This document shows positions 9,255-17,613 of a stretch of DNA of 64,000 nucleotides, one piece after another. Below the pieces are notes generated by a model. It did no database searches. It was given only the letters and a program-made list of their open reading frames with translations, and was not told the origin of the DNA. This DNA comes from Streptomyces cellostaticus (lineage in GTDB: Bacteria > Actinomycetota > Actinomycetes > Streptomycetales > Streptomycetaceae): positions 11,032 through 75,031 of the forward strand of contig NZ_KQ948045.1 of NCBI RefSeq assembly GCF_001513965.1. Reading direction: 5' to 3'. A program made the position numbers and the translations under genes. Numbering within the stretch: the first letter of the stretch is position 1; each line of letters starts with the position of its first letter.

Positions 9255-10313
9255 GTGACCGAGCAGGCGATACCCGAGCACTATCTGGACGGCTATGCCG
9301 GCACCCTGGCCGAGGTCGCGGCCACCGGCCGCCGGCTGACCCGGGAGGAGCTGGCCGCCCGCCGCTCGCTCGGCGAACAGGCCGCCGACGCCGGTCACGG
9401 GCTGCGCGCCCTGGTCGTCGCCCACCTGGCCGCCGCCCGCGCCGCCTGGCCCGGCGCGCCCGGCTCGGCCGACAGCACCCTGGCCGCCGTGCAGCAGGCG
9501 ATCGACGCCTTCGCCGAGGGCTACGAACGCGCCCAGCGGCTCGCCGTGCGCCGGGAGGAGGCCGCCCGCCGGGAGTTCATCGACGACCTGCTCTACGGCC
9601 GCAGCGACCTGGGCCGACTCGCCGAGCGCGCCGAGCGCTTCGGCCTCAGGCTGTCCCGGGCGCACGCGGTCGCCGTCTCTGAGGGCCCGGCCGCCTACGC
9701 CGAGGACGACCCGGTGACCCGGCAGGTGGAACGGGCGGTCATGGCCCGCTTCGACGCCCGCAGCATCCTGCTCACCACCAAGAACGGCCGCCTGCTGTGC
9801 ATCGCGCCCGGCGACGAGGACGAGGTCCTCACCTACTTCGCCAAGCAGGCGCACGCGGCCACCGACGGCGGCCGGATCGCCGTCGGCCGCCCGCGGCCCG
9901 GCCCCGGCGGGGTCGTGCAGTCGTACGAAGAAGCCCTCACCACCCTGGAGATGGCCGGCCGGCTCGACCTGGACGAACCGCTCCTGCGCGCCGCCGACCT
10001 CCTCGTCTACCCGGTCCTCACCCGGGACCGGCAGGCGATGGCCGACCTGGTCACCCACACCCTCGGCCCGCTCACCGCGGCCCGCGGCGGGGCCAAGCCC
10101 CTGCTGGAGACCCTGACCACATACTTCGACTCCGGCTGCGTGGCCACCGAGGCCGCCCGCCGCCTCTCCCTCAGCGTGCGCGCACTCACCTACCGCCTGG
10201 AGCGCATCCACAAACTGACCGGCGCCGACCCGACCGACCCGGCACACCGCTACATGCTCCAGACGGCGGTGATCGGCGCCCGCTTGCTGGACTGGCCTGC
10301 CAAGGCACTGTGA
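9255..10313 (+). CDS. PucR/CdaR-type transcriptional regulator
   Basis: 352 residues. The C-terminal helix-turn-helix (about 285-335) has the family's pattern: LLETL-TYFDSG then ATEAARRL, then RALTYRLERI. The middle resembles the GGDEF-like/PucR central fold and the N terminus is a helical sensor region. Such proteins usually activate neighbouring genes in response to a metabolite. Start GTG 9255 follows a GGGGAACGGGG purine tract. The flotillin-ATPase operon runs divergently and is the obvious candidate target, by position only. Confidence 0.85.
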   Translation: MTEQAIPEHYLDGYAGTLAEVAATGRRLTREELAARRSLGEQAADAGHGLRALVVAHLAAARAAWPGAPGSADSTLAAVQQAIDAFAEGYERAQRLAVRREEAARREFIDDLLYGRSDLGRLAERAERFGLRLSRAHAVAVSEGPAAYAEDDPVTRQVERAVMARFDARSILLTTKNGRLLCIAPGDEDEVLTYFAKQAHAATDGGRIAVGRPRPGPGGVVQSYEEALTTLEMAGRLDLDEPLLRAADLLVYPVLTRDRQAMADLVTHTLGPLTAARGGAKPLLETLTTYFDSGCVATEAARRLSLSVRALTYRLERIHKLTGADPTDPAHRYMLQTAVIGARLLDWPAKAL

Positions 10314-10447
10314 CGGGGTCTACGGCCTCTACGGCCAAGGGCGCTCCGACACGACCCTGCTGGACTGACCCGCCAAGCCCCTTGAGGACTCCTTACGGAG
10401 CGGTGACGTACCGCCCGTCGTACCCCGTCGCGGGCGGGCCGCGGGCC

Positions 10448-10453
10448 TAGCGT
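10448..10453 (+). promoter_or_regulatory. -10 box, leaderless start of the epimerase gene
   Basis: TAGCGT followed by six bases and the ATG, with no ribosome-binding site, so transcription would begin at or next to the start codon. No clear -35 was found. Confidence 0.5.
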
Positions 10454-10459
10454 GGCCGT

Positions 10460-11449
10460 ATGCGCGTACTGGTCACCGGCGGTGCCGGATTCATCGGGTC
10501 CCATGTCGTGGACGCCCTGCGGGAGCGCGGGCACGAGGCGGTCGTGTACGACGTCCGGGACAGGCCCGGAGCCGACGTGCGCAACCCGACGGCGGTCGCC
10601 TGCGCCCTGGCCGGCGTGGACGCGGTCTGCCACCAGGCGGCCATGGTGGGCCTCGGCAACGGTGTCGCGGACGCGGCCGAGTACGTCTCGCGCAACGACC
10701 TGGGCACCGCCGTCCTGCTCGCCGCGATGGCCGAGGCGGGCGTACGGCGGCTGGTGCTGGCCGGGTCGATGGTGGTGTACGGGGAGGGCCGCTACGAGTG
10801 CCCCGCGCACGGTGTCGTACGGCCCGGCCCGCGCGCCGTGACGGACCTGGAGGCGGGCCGCTTCGAGCCGAACTGCCCGGTGTGCGGGGCCGAGTTGTCC
10901 CCCGGCCTGGTGGGCGAGGACGCCCCGGCCGACCCGCGCAATGTGTACGCCGCCACCAAGCTGGCCCAGGAACACCTCTCGGCCGCCTGGGCCCGCTCGA
11001 CGGACGGCACGGCGATCTCCCTGCGCTACCACAATGTCTACGGCCCCCGGATGCCCCGCGACACTCCATACGCCGGGGTCGCCTCCTTCTTCCGCTCGGC
11101 CCTGGAACGCGGCGAGGCCCCGCGCGTGTTCGAGGACGGCCGGCAGCGGCGGGACTTCGTGCACGTACGGGACGTGGCCGCCGCCAACGTCACCGCGCTG
11201 GAGGCCGGGTCACGCCCCGGCACCCTCACGGCGTACAACACCGGCAGCGGCGAGCCGCACACGGTCGGCGACCTGGCCCGCGCCCTGTCCGCCGCCTACG
11301 GCGGCCCCGAGCCGCTGATCACCGGCGAGTACCGGCTGGGCGACGTCCGGCACATCACGGCGGACTCCTCCCGGCTGCGGACGGAACTGGGCTGGAAGCC
11401 GGAGGTGGACTTCACGCAGGGGATGCGGGAGTTCATGCGGACGCACTAA
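10460..11449 (+). CDS. NAD-dependent epimerase/dehydratase with Cys/His insert
   Basis: 329 residues, extended SDR fold. TGGAGFIG (6-13) binds NAD(P), and the catalytic Ser of LAGSMVVYG and Tyr163-x3-Lys167 (YAATK) are present, as in nucleotide-sugar epimerases. Unusually, a stretch at 112-145 between the catalytic Ser and Tyr carries C114-x2-H117 and C139-x2-C142, resembling a zinc-ribbon. Probably acts in the cytoplasm on a nucleotide-sugar; the substrate is unknown. Leaderless start (see -10 box). A small secreted protein follows 67 bp downstream with its own ribosome site. Confidence 0.88.
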   Translation: MRVLVTGGAGFIGSHVVDALRERGHEAVVYDVRDRPGADVRNPTAVACALAGVDAVCHQAAMVGLGNGVADAAEYVSRNDLGTAVLLAAMAEAGVRRLVLAGSMVVYGEGRYECPAHGVVRPGPRAVTDLEAGRFEPNCPVCGAELSPGLVGEDAPADPRNVYAATKLAQEHLSAAWARSTDGTAISLRYHNVYGPRMPRDTPYAGVASFFRSALERGEAPRVFEDGRQRRDFVHVRDVAAANVTALEAGSRPGTLTAYNTGSGEPHTVGDLARALSAAYGGPEPLITGEYRLGDVRHITADSSRLRTELGWKPEVDFTQGMREFMRTH

Positions 11450-11516
11450 GTGTCCCGGCCTGCGTGAAGTCGTTGATCTTGACGTTCCTCCGCGTGCACC
11501 AGTCGAAAGGACCGCC

Positions 11517-11819
11517 ATGTCGCGACGGACCCTCAAGCCGACCCGCGCCCAGATCGCAGCGCTGCTCACCGCACCGCTGCTCGGCCTGGGCCTCCTCGCC
11601 CCCTCCGCTTCCGCCGACACACCGCCCGGCCAGCAGACCGACACCACCCTCATCGGCAAGATCTGCCAGGCCACCTCCGAAGACACCGAGGACGGCGGCT
11701 CGGGCCTGTCCTGCGACAGGGACATCGCACCGCTCCTGTCGCGTTTCGTCGACCCCGGGCTCAGGATGACCTGTGTGAGCCAGCCCCAGGGCTCCGAATA
11801 CTGCCGCCCGGCCAAGTAA
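11517..11819 (+). CDS. Small secreted four-Cys protein
   Basis: 100 residues with a Sec signal peptide (Arg/Lys n-region, Leu/Ala core, AxA site near residue 34: SASA-D). The mature part of about 66 residues is acidic and contains four Cys (KICQ, LSCD, MTCV, EYCR), which could form two disulfides outside the cell. AAAGGA lies six bases before ATG 11517. No family recognised. It faces the sensor-kinase operon tail-to-tail. Confidence 0.75.
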   Translation: MSRRTLKPTRAQIAALLTAPLLGLGLLAPSASADTPPGQQTDTTLIGKICQATSEDTEDGGSGLSCDRDIAPLLSRFVDPGLRMTCVSQPQGSEYCRPAK

Positions 11820-11825
11820 CCCTGC

Positions 11826-12938
11826 TCACGCCCCCGCCGCCGGCAAGGTCACCTCGAAGCGGCAGCCGCCCGGGATGTTGCGTACGGTCGCCCGGCCCTG
11901 GTGGGCCTCGACGATCCCCCGGACGATCGCCAGGCCGAGCCCCGCACCCGCCGGCGGCGTGCGCGCGTCGGTGCCCCGCCAGCCGGTGTCGAAGACACGG
12001 GGCAGGTCCTCCTCGGGGATGCCGCCGCAGCCGTCCGTCACCGACAGCACCACGCCCTCGGGCGCGCGCTCGGCGGCGACCGCCACCGTGCCGTCGGCGG
12101 GGGTCCGGCGGATGGCGTTGACCAGCAGGTTGGCCAGCACCCGGCTCATCTCCTTGCCGTCGACCTCCACCGGCAGCGGCTCCACCCCGTCCCCCACCAG
12201 CCGCACGCCGTTCTCACGGGCGAGCGGGCCGACGCCCGCGAGGGCGTCGCCGACCAGGTCGTAGAGGGAGATGCGGGCCGGGCTGAGCGGGAGCGTCCCG
12301 GCATGGATGCGGGAGAGTTCGAAGAGGTCGCCGACCATGTCGTTGAGGCGTTCCACCTCGGTGCGGATCTGCTTGAGGTAGCGGTCGGGGTCGGCGGCGA
12401 CACCGTCCTCCAGGGCCTCCGACATCGCGCGGAGCCCGGCGAGCGGGGTACGCAGGTCGTGCGAGATCCAGGCGACGAGTTCCCGCCGGGACGTCTCCAG
12501 GGCCCGCTCCCGCTCACGGGAGGCCGCGAGTCTGGCGCTGGTGGCGGCCAGTTCCCGGCTCACCGCGTCCAGTTCGGCGGTGGCCGGGGCGGCGGGCGCG
12601 GCGAAGGCGCCGCCGTCGCCGAAGTGGCGTGCGGCGTCGGCGAGTTCACGGCTGCGGGCGACGACCCAGCGGCCCAGCAGCAGGGCAGTTGCCAGGGAGA
12701 CGACGGCCGCCATGGCGACGACGGTGGTGACGACCCTCAGGTCGTGGGAGGACAGGAACATCGCCTGGGCCACGGCCATGGTTCCGGCGAGCATGGCGAC
12801 GACGCCGACGGCGGCCACCACGGCGATGGAGGTGATGAGCGAGCGGCGGCGGATCAGACGCAGCAGGGCGGCTCCGGCGAGGCCGGTGGCGGCGGCGCCG
12901 AGGAAGGCGTAGAGGGCGATGAGAAGGGTGTCGCGCAC
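11826..12938 (-). CDS. Sensor histidine kinase
   Basis: 370 residues. The N terminus has three to four membrane segments (about 5-28, 34-60, 70-95) and almost no extracellular domain, so it may sense a membrane state. A short linker leads to the HisKA helix with phospho-accepting His160 (SHDLRTPLAGLR), then an HATPase_c domain with the N box VNAIRR and the G box GLGLAIVRG. GTG 12938 starts one base after the response-regulator stop, so the pair is co-translated. Partner of the upstream OmpR-type regulator. Confidence 0.92.
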   Translation of the reverse strand: MRDTLLIALYAFLGAAATGLAGAALLRLIRRRSLITSIAVVAAVGVVAMLAGTMAVAQAMFLSSHDLRVVTTVVAMAAVVSLATALLLGRWVVARSRELADAARHFGDGGAFAAPAAPATAELDAVSRELAATSARLAASRERERALETSRRELVAWISHDLRTPLAGLRAMSEALEDGVAADPDRYLKQIRTEVERLNDMVGDLFELSRIHAGTLPLSPARISLYDLVGDALAGVGPLARENGVRLVGDGVEPLPVEVDGKEMSRVLANLLVNAIRRTPADGTVAVAAERAPEGVVLSVTDGCGGIPEEDLPRVFDTGWRGTDARTPPAGAGLGLAIVRGIVEAHQGRATVRNIPGGCRFEVTLPAAGA

Positions 12939-12939
12939 G

Positions 12940-13689
12940 TCAGTCGCCCTCCGTTCCGGTGTCGGTTCCCGTGGGGTCGAAGCGGTAGCCGACGCCCCAC
13001 ACCGTCTGGATGAGCCGGGGGCGGGCGGGGTCGTCCTCGACCTTGCCGCGCAGGCGGCGGACGTGGACGGTGACGGTCGACAGGTCGCCGAAGTCCCAGC
13101 CCCACACCTCCCGCATCAGCTCCTCCCGGCCGAACGCCCGGCCCGGGTGCCGCAGGAAGAAGGCGAGCAGGTCGAACTCGCGGAGGGTGAGGGCGAGGTC
13201 GGTGCCGTTCTTGGTGGCGCGGCGGGCACCCGGATCGACCGTCAGGCCGGCCGCGCCGAGCGGGCCGCGCGGGACGGCCGGCCGGGCGCGGCGCAGCACC
13301 GACTCCACCCGCAGCACCAGCTCGCGCGGGCTGAACGGCTTGGTGACGTAGTCGTCGGCACCCACCTCCAGGCCGAGGATGCGGTCGTCCTCGTCGCCGC
13401 GCGCGGTGAGCATGACCACCGGCACCGGACCGTGCTCGCGCAGCCGCCGGCACACCTCCAGGCCGTCCATGCCGGGCAGCATCAGGTCCAGCACCACCAG
13501 GTCGGGGCGGTGTGCGGCGGCCCGGACGAGGGCGGCCGGGCCGTCGGCGGCCCGGTCCACGGCGTATCCGGCGCGGTCCAGGTATCCCGCGACGACCTCG
13601 GCGACGGTCGGGTCGTCGTCCACGACGAGGATCCGGCCCCGGGCGTCCGCCTGCGGCGCGGCGGGCGGTGATGCGTACGGCTGCTGCAT
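12940..13689 (-). CDS. OmpR-family response regulator
   Basis: 249 residues. Receiver domain (about 19-135) has the acidic pair D24-D26, phospho-acceptor D68 (VVLDLMLPG) and the conserved Lys of YVTKPFSP. The C-terminal winged helix (about 150-245) has RHPGRAFGREEL and a VTVHVRRLRGKVE recognition helix. ATG 13689 has GGTGGAAG seven bases upstream; longer in-frame extension is readthrough. Divergent from the glycosyltransferase cluster 114 bp away, which is a plausible target. Confidence 0.93.
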   Translation of the reverse strand: MQQPYASPPAAPQADARGRILVVDDDPTVAEVVAGYLDRAGYAVDRAADGPAALVRAAAHRPDLVVLDLMLPGMDGLEVCRRLREHGPVPVVMLTARGDEDDRILGLEVGADDYVTKPFSPRELVLRVESVLRRARPAVPRGPLGAAGLTVDPGARRATKNGTDLALTLREFDLLAFFLRHPGRAFGREELMREVWGWDFGDLSTVTVHVRRLRGKVEDDPARPRLIQTVWGVGYRFDPTGTDTGTEGD

Positions 13690-13790
13690 GTCTTCCACCT
13701 TGGCACCGCGCCACCACGAAGGCTCGGCCAGGGCTCCGACGTCCGCGTTTCGTAAGGAGCCGATGCCTGCTTTGTCCCGATTCGGCTTCG

Positions 13791-13796
13791 TAGGGT
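13791..13796 (+). promoter_or_regulatory. -10 box, leaderless start of the GT2 gene
   Basis: TAGGGT followed by seven bases and GTG 13804, with no Shine-Dalgarno sequence. This decides for GTG 13804 over GTG 13795, which lies inside the box. Confidence 0.5.
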
Positions 13797-13803
13797 GAAC
13801 GCC

Positions 13804-14505
13804 GTGACGACCACCTCCGCCTCCTTCTCGCACTCCTCCGACGTGGATGTCGTACTGCCCTGCCTGAACGAGGCCGAGGCCCTGCCCTGGGTACTCGCCC
13901 GTATCCCGGCCGGCTGGCGCGCCCTCGTCGTCGACAACGGCTCCACCGACGGCTCCGCCGACCTCGCCCGCGCCCTCGGCGCGACGGTGGTGCGCGAGGA
14001 GCGGCGGGGCTTCGGCGCCGCCTGCCACGCCGGACTGCTGGCCGCCACCGCCGAGGTGGTGTGCTTCTGCGACTGCGACGCCTCCCTCGACCCCGCGCAG
14101 CTGGTTCCGTTCGTCCGCGAGCTCCGGGCCGGCGAGGCCGACCTGGTGCTGGGCCGGCGCCGCCCGCAGACCTGGGGGGCGTGGCCGGCCCACGCCCGCG
14201 CCGGCAACCTCGCGCTCGCCCGCCTCCTGCGCCGCCGCACCGGGCTGCGCCTGCACGATCTCGGCCCCCTGCGCGCCGCCCGCCGCACCCCCCTGCTCGC
14301 CCTCGGCCTCACGGACCGGCGCAGCGGCTACCCGTTGCAGATGGTGGTGCGCGCCGCCGACGCGGGCTGGCGCATCACCGAGCACGACGTCCCGTACCTG
14401 CCCCGCACGGGCACCTCGAAGGTCACCGGCACCTGGCGTGGCACGTGGCAGGCGGTACGGGACATGTCCCATGTGCTGAACGAGCCTCCCGTCGTCCGCT
14501 CCTAG
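13804..14505 (+). CDS. Family 2 glycosyltransferase
   Basis: 233 residues with a GT-A fold: VDVVLPCLNEAEAL at the N terminus, VVDNGSTDGS for nucleotide binding and FCDCDASLD as the metal-binding DxD region. No membrane anchor is visible. Resembles dolichyl/polyprenyl-phosphate sugar transferases of the GT2 family. First gene of a group with a CofC-like transferase, a methyltransferase and a large membrane protein, suggesting synthesis or decoration of an envelope glycan or lipid; product unknown. Confidence 0.88.
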   Translation: MTTTSASFSHSSDVDVVLPCLNEAEALPWVLARIPAGWRALVVDNGSTDGSADLARALGATVVREERRGFGAACHAGLLAATAEVVCFCDCDASLDPAQLVPFVRELRAGEADLVLGRRRPQTWGAWPAHARAGNLALARLLRRRTGLRLHDLGPLRAARRTPLLALGLTDRRSGYPLQMVVRAADAGWRITEHDVPYLPRTGTSKVTGTWRGTWQAVRDMSHVLNEPPVVRS

Positions 14506-14596
14506 CTGCGGGCAGTCGTGCCGCCCGGCGGGGCGCGGGCAAGCGAGACCCGCCCCGCCCCGCCCCAACTCCGGTCGCCAGGCAAGAAAGGCCCAC

Positions 14597-15208
14597 ATGA
14601 CCACCCTCCTCGTCATCGCCAAGGAGCCAAGGCCCGGGCGGGTCAAGACCCGGCTCACTCCGCCCTTCACGCCCGAGCAGGCCGCCGCCCTCGCCGAGGC
14701 CGCGCTGGCCGACACCCTGCGCGCGGTGGCCGAGACCCCGGCCACCCGCCGGGTGCTCGTGCTCGACGGCCGGCCAGGCCCCTGGCTGCCGCCCGGCTTC
14801 GACGTCGTACCGCAGTGCGCGGGCGGCCTGGACGCCCGGCTCGCCGACGCCTTCGCCCGCTGCTGCGGCCCGGCCCTGCTGATCGGCATGGACACCCCGC
14901 AGGTCACCCCGGACCTGCTCACCGTGGACTTCGCGGACTGCGACGCCTACTTCGGCCCGGCCGAGGACGGCGGCTTCTGGGCGCTGGGCCTGGCCCGGCC
15001 CGAGCCCGCGCTGCTGCGGGGCGTGCCCATGTCTACGCCGGTGACCGGGGCCGTGCAGCGGGAGCGGCTGGTCGCCGCCGGGCTGCGGGTGCGGGACCTG
15101 CCCCGGCTGCGGGACGTGGACACCGTCGCCGACGCCCGCGCCGTAGCCGCCCTCGCCCCGCACGGCGCCTTCGCCGCACGGCTGGCCGACTGTACGGCCG
15201 CCCGATGA
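14597..15208 (+). CDS. DUF2064 / TIGR04282-type transferase (CofC-like)
   Basis: 203 residues, nucleotidyl/glycosyltransferase-A-like fold: N-terminal LLVIAKEPRPGRVKTRL, then LIGMDTPQV and FGPAEDGGFWALGL, all signatures of the family. Known members are often annotated as arsenosugar glycosyltransferases, but no radical-SAM ArsS or arsenic gene is nearby, so that substrate is not supported here. GAAAGG precedes ATG 14597. Its TGA overlaps the methyltransferase ATG (ATGA). Confidence 0.87.
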   Translation: MTTLLVIAKEPRPGRVKTRLTPPFTPEQAAALAEAALADTLRAVAETPATRRVLVLDGRPGPWLPPGFDVVPQCAGGLDARLADAFARCCGPALLIGMDTPQVTPDLLTVDFADCDAYFGPAEDGGFWALGLARPEPALLRGVPMSTPVTGAVQRERLVAAGLRVRDLPRLRDVDTVADARAVAALAPHGAFAARLADCTAAR

Positions 15209-15933
15209 GCGCCCCGGCCGCCTGGGCCGTCTCCGATCCGTACGCGGACGCGCTCCGCACCGGCCGCGGCCCGCTGTTCCTGCGCCGCACCGACGGCTGG
15301 CTGCTGCCGCTGGAGGTGGAGCGCTGGTGCGCCGACGCGGACGCCGCGGACAGGGCGGTGCTGGACCGCTGCGAGGGCGCGGTCCTGGACGTCGGATGCG
15401 GTCCGGGCCGGCTGGTGGCGGAACTCGCCGCCCGGGGCCGTACCGCCCTCGGTGTCGACGTCAGCGAGGCCGCCGTCACCCGCACCCTCACCGTCGGCGG
15501 TCAGGCGCTGCGCCGCTCGGTCTTCGATCCGCTGCCCGGTGAGGGCCGCTGGGGCACCGTCCTGCTCATGGACGGCAATATCGGCATCGGCGGCGACCCC
15601 GGCACCCTGCTCCACCGGATGCATCAACTCCTTCGCCCCGGTGGGCTGTTGATTGCCGAGACCGAACGTCCGGATGTGGACGAGCGCACCGAAGTGCAGG
15701 TCGTCACCCCCGGACGAGAGGCCGTCGGCGACCCGTTCCCGTGGGCCCGGATCGGCACCCCCGCCCTGCTCCGGCTCGCGGACCGGGCCGGATGGCTGAC
15801 GGCCGCTCAGTGGACGGCCGGCGAGCGCCGTTTCGCCGCCCTGCGCCCCCGCACCGCCAGCAGCAGCGCCGAGCCGCCGAAGAGCACGGCGGTGATCAGC
15901 AGCCAGCGGGCGAGGAAGACGTCCGCGGACTGA
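15205..15933 (+). CDS. Class I SAM-dependent methyltransferase
   Basis: 242 residues. Motif I VLDVGCGPGRL (near residue 56) binds SAM, followed by LGVDVSE and LRPGGLLIAE typical of Rossmann methyltransferases. Begins by ATGA overlap with the upstream transferase gene. Family homology appears to end near FAALRP; the last 35 or so residues are Ser/Ala/Arg-rich and are encoded antisense to the end of the convergent membrane gene (127-bp overlap, 15807-15933). Acceptor substrate unknown. Confidence 0.88.
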   Translation: MSAPAAWAVSDPYADALRTGRGPLFLRRTDGWLLPLEVERWCADADAADRAVLDRCEGAVLDVGCGPGRLVAELAARGRTALGVDVSEAAVTRTLTVGGQALRRSVFDPLPGEGRWGTVLLMDGNIGIGGDPGTLLHRMHQLLRPGGLLIAETERPDVDERTEVQVVTPGREAVGDPFPWARIGTPALLRLADRAGWLTAAQWTAGERRFAALRPRTASSSAEPPKSTAVISSQRARKTSAD

Positions 15934-16265
15934 CCGGTGGCCAAGCGGTAGCGCCGGTCCGCCAGATCGAAGACCAGCGGGAACCACACGAGCAGCAGCA
16001 GCCCCGACAGCACGGCCGGCACCCGCACATACGGCACCCACGCGCGCCGGTGGGCCGCGTCGAGCCCGCCCACGACCGCCCGGTCCGCCGCCGCGTACAG
16101 CGGCAGCAGGACGAGGTCGTGCAGCAGGGCGGCCCCCACGATCCACAGCGCCACCCCGAGCCAGTCACCGGAGAGCAGCCGTACCCCGGCGTACCCGGCG
16201 AGCGCGAACGAACAGACGAACAGCAGCAGCTGGAACGGGCTGCCGACCGGAAGACGGGGCCGCAT
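15807..16265 (-). CDS. Four-helix membrane protein
   Basis: 152 residues, about four hydrophobic segments with short loops; starts MRPRLPVGSPFQLLLF. ATG 16265 shares one base with the stop of the upstream molybdopterin oxidoreductase (TGATG), so it is co-translated with it and may be a membrane partner. Tail-to-tail 127-bp overlap with the methyltransferase gene; both reading frames look genuine. No family name recognised. Confidence 0.75.
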   Translation of the reverse strand: MRPRLPVGSPFQLLLFVCSFALAGYAGVRLLSGDWLGVALWIVGAALLHDLVLLPLYAAADRAVVGGLDAAHRRAWVPYVRVPAVLSGLLLLVWFPLVFDLADRRYRLATGQSADVFLARWLLITAVLFGGSALLLAVRGRRAAKRRSPAVH

Positions 16266-17500
16266 CACAGATCTCCGAAGGTCAGCCGGGCCACCCACTT
16301 GGTGTTGAGCACACCGGGCGCTGCGGGCACGATGATCCGCGCCGGGTAGCCGTGGTCGGGGGACAGGGGCTCGCCGTTGACGTACAGGGCGAGCAGGGAG
16401 CGCGGGTCGGCCACCTGGTTGGACCGCAGGGCCGCGCGGCGGAAGGCGCCGTGCCGCTGGAGGGACTCCACGAACACGTCCGGCGGGTCGCCGTCGTACC
16501 CGACGAGCGCCGCGAGGTCGCGCAGCCGCACCCCGCGCCACCACTGGTCGGCGGTCGACCAGCCCTCCACGCAGGCGATCGGCAACGACGAGCTGTACAG
16601 GGGGAGTCGGAGCAGCTGGGCGCGGCTGAGGCGCACGGTCCCGGTGCGCCCGGTGACGACGAGGCGCCACGCCTCCTCCCCCGTCTCCGCAGCGGCGATC
16701 CCGGCGTACGCGGCCGTCTTGTTGATCTGGAAGCCGTTCGGGCCGCCGCCGGGATCCTTCCCGCCGTGCGGTGCGAGCAGGGCCGTACGCCGGAAGGGTC
16801 CGCCCAGGCTCTGCCCGACCGTGGTCAGGAACAGCAGCAGCGAGCCGCCGCCGACCAGCCACAGCGCGCCGCGCCGGGAGACCGTGGGCGGGCCGGGGTC
16901 CGGCGCGACCAGGTCGTCGCCCTCCTCGCGCAGCCGCCGCCGTACGGTCCGCACCGCCGCCGGTGTCTTCAGCACGGCATGGGCCACGAACGCGGCGAAG
17001 AACACCCAGGCGCCGTAGAAGTGCAGCGGGTAGAAGGAGCCCGGGAAGACGTAGTCCAGCTGGACGTTGAGCACCCCGGTCGTGAACTCGAACAGCCCGC
17101 CGCCGACCAGCAGGAGCAGCGAGATCCGCTCCAGCGCGTGCGCGAGGGAGCGGGCCGGCGGCAGCGTGAACAGCCTCGGCACCACCGACCACAGCTTGGC
17201 CAGCAGCACCGGGATCAGGGTGATGCCGAGGGTGACGTGGACGCCCTGGGTGAAGCGGTACAGCCACACCGGGCCGGTCGGCCACGCGAAGAGGTAGAAG
17301 CCGAGGATCCCCTTGTCCGGGGTCGTGTCGTTCACCCGGGACAAGTCCGGGTTGTAGGCCGCGTACGACACCAGGCCGGTCAGGAACAGCACGGTGATGC
17401 CGGCCAGCAGCACGAGGCCGAGCACCGAGGTGAACCAGGGGCCGCGCAGGGGGCTGCGCCAGAAACCGGGGGAGGTGGGAAGCCGGGGATGGTCGCGCAT
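16265..17500 (-). CDS. Molybdopterin oxidoreductase with cytochrome b561-like N terminus
   Basis: 411 residues. Residues about 15-230 hold four to five membrane helices with several His, resembling a b-type cytochrome or ferric-reductase-like anchor. Residues about 240-411 match the sulfite-oxidase molybdopterin domain, including the candidate molybdenum-ligand Cys in LPIACVEGWS and HGYPARIIVP near the end. It would carry electrons between a periplasm-side substrate and the membrane. ATG 17500 has TACGGT six bases upstream and no ribosome site (leaderless); upstream in-frame residues are readthrough. Substrate not predictable. Confidence 0.87.
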   Translation of the reverse strand: MRDHPRLPTSPGFWRSPLRGPWFTSVLGLVLLAGITVLFLTGLVSYAAYNPDLSRVNDTTPDKGILGFYLFAWPTGPVWLYRFTQGVHVTLGITLIPVLLAKLWSVVPRLFTLPPARSLAHALERISLLLLVGGGLFEFTTGVLNVQLDYVFPGSFYPLHFYGAWVFFAAFVAHAVLKTPAAVRTVRRRLREEGDDLVAPDPGPPTVSRRGALWLVGGGSLLLFLTTVGQSLGGPFRRTALLAPHGGKDPGGGPNGFQINKTAAYAGIAAAETGEEAWRLVVTGRTGTVRLSRAQLLRLPLYSSSLPIACVEGWSTADQWWRGVRLRDLAALVGYDGDPPDVFVESLQRHGAFRRAALRSNQVADPRSLLALYVNGEPLSPDHGYPARIIVPAAPGVLNTKWVARLTFGDL

Positions 17501-17506
17501 GCCCCG

Positions 17507-17512
17507 ACCGTA
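17507..17512 (-). promoter_or_regulatory. -10 box, leaderless start of the molybdopterin oxidoreductase
   Basis: On the minus strand TACGGT, six bases, then ATG. The divergent gene at 17614 has a matching leaderless start, so both promoters lie in about 110 bp. Confidence 0.5.
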
Positions 17513-17601
17513 AGCCGCGAAACGCCCCGGAAAGCGTGCGCAACCCATGACGAAACGCTGACGTCCGGCCCGTACGAAGGCCCCCGCAGGGCCGTGCGGC
17601 C

Positions 17602-17607
17602 TAGCGT
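17602..17607 (+). promoter_or_regulatory. -10 box, leaderless start of the GT-C-like gene
   Basis: TAGCGT followed by six bases and GTG 17614; no Shine-Dalgarno sequence. Confidence 0.5.
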
Positions 17608-17613
17608 GCCAGT

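Noticed and set aside
14597..15208. Arsenosugar biosynthesis role for the CofC-like protein
   Set aside because: The label is inherited from the family name. No ArsS-type radical SAM or arsenic gene is present.
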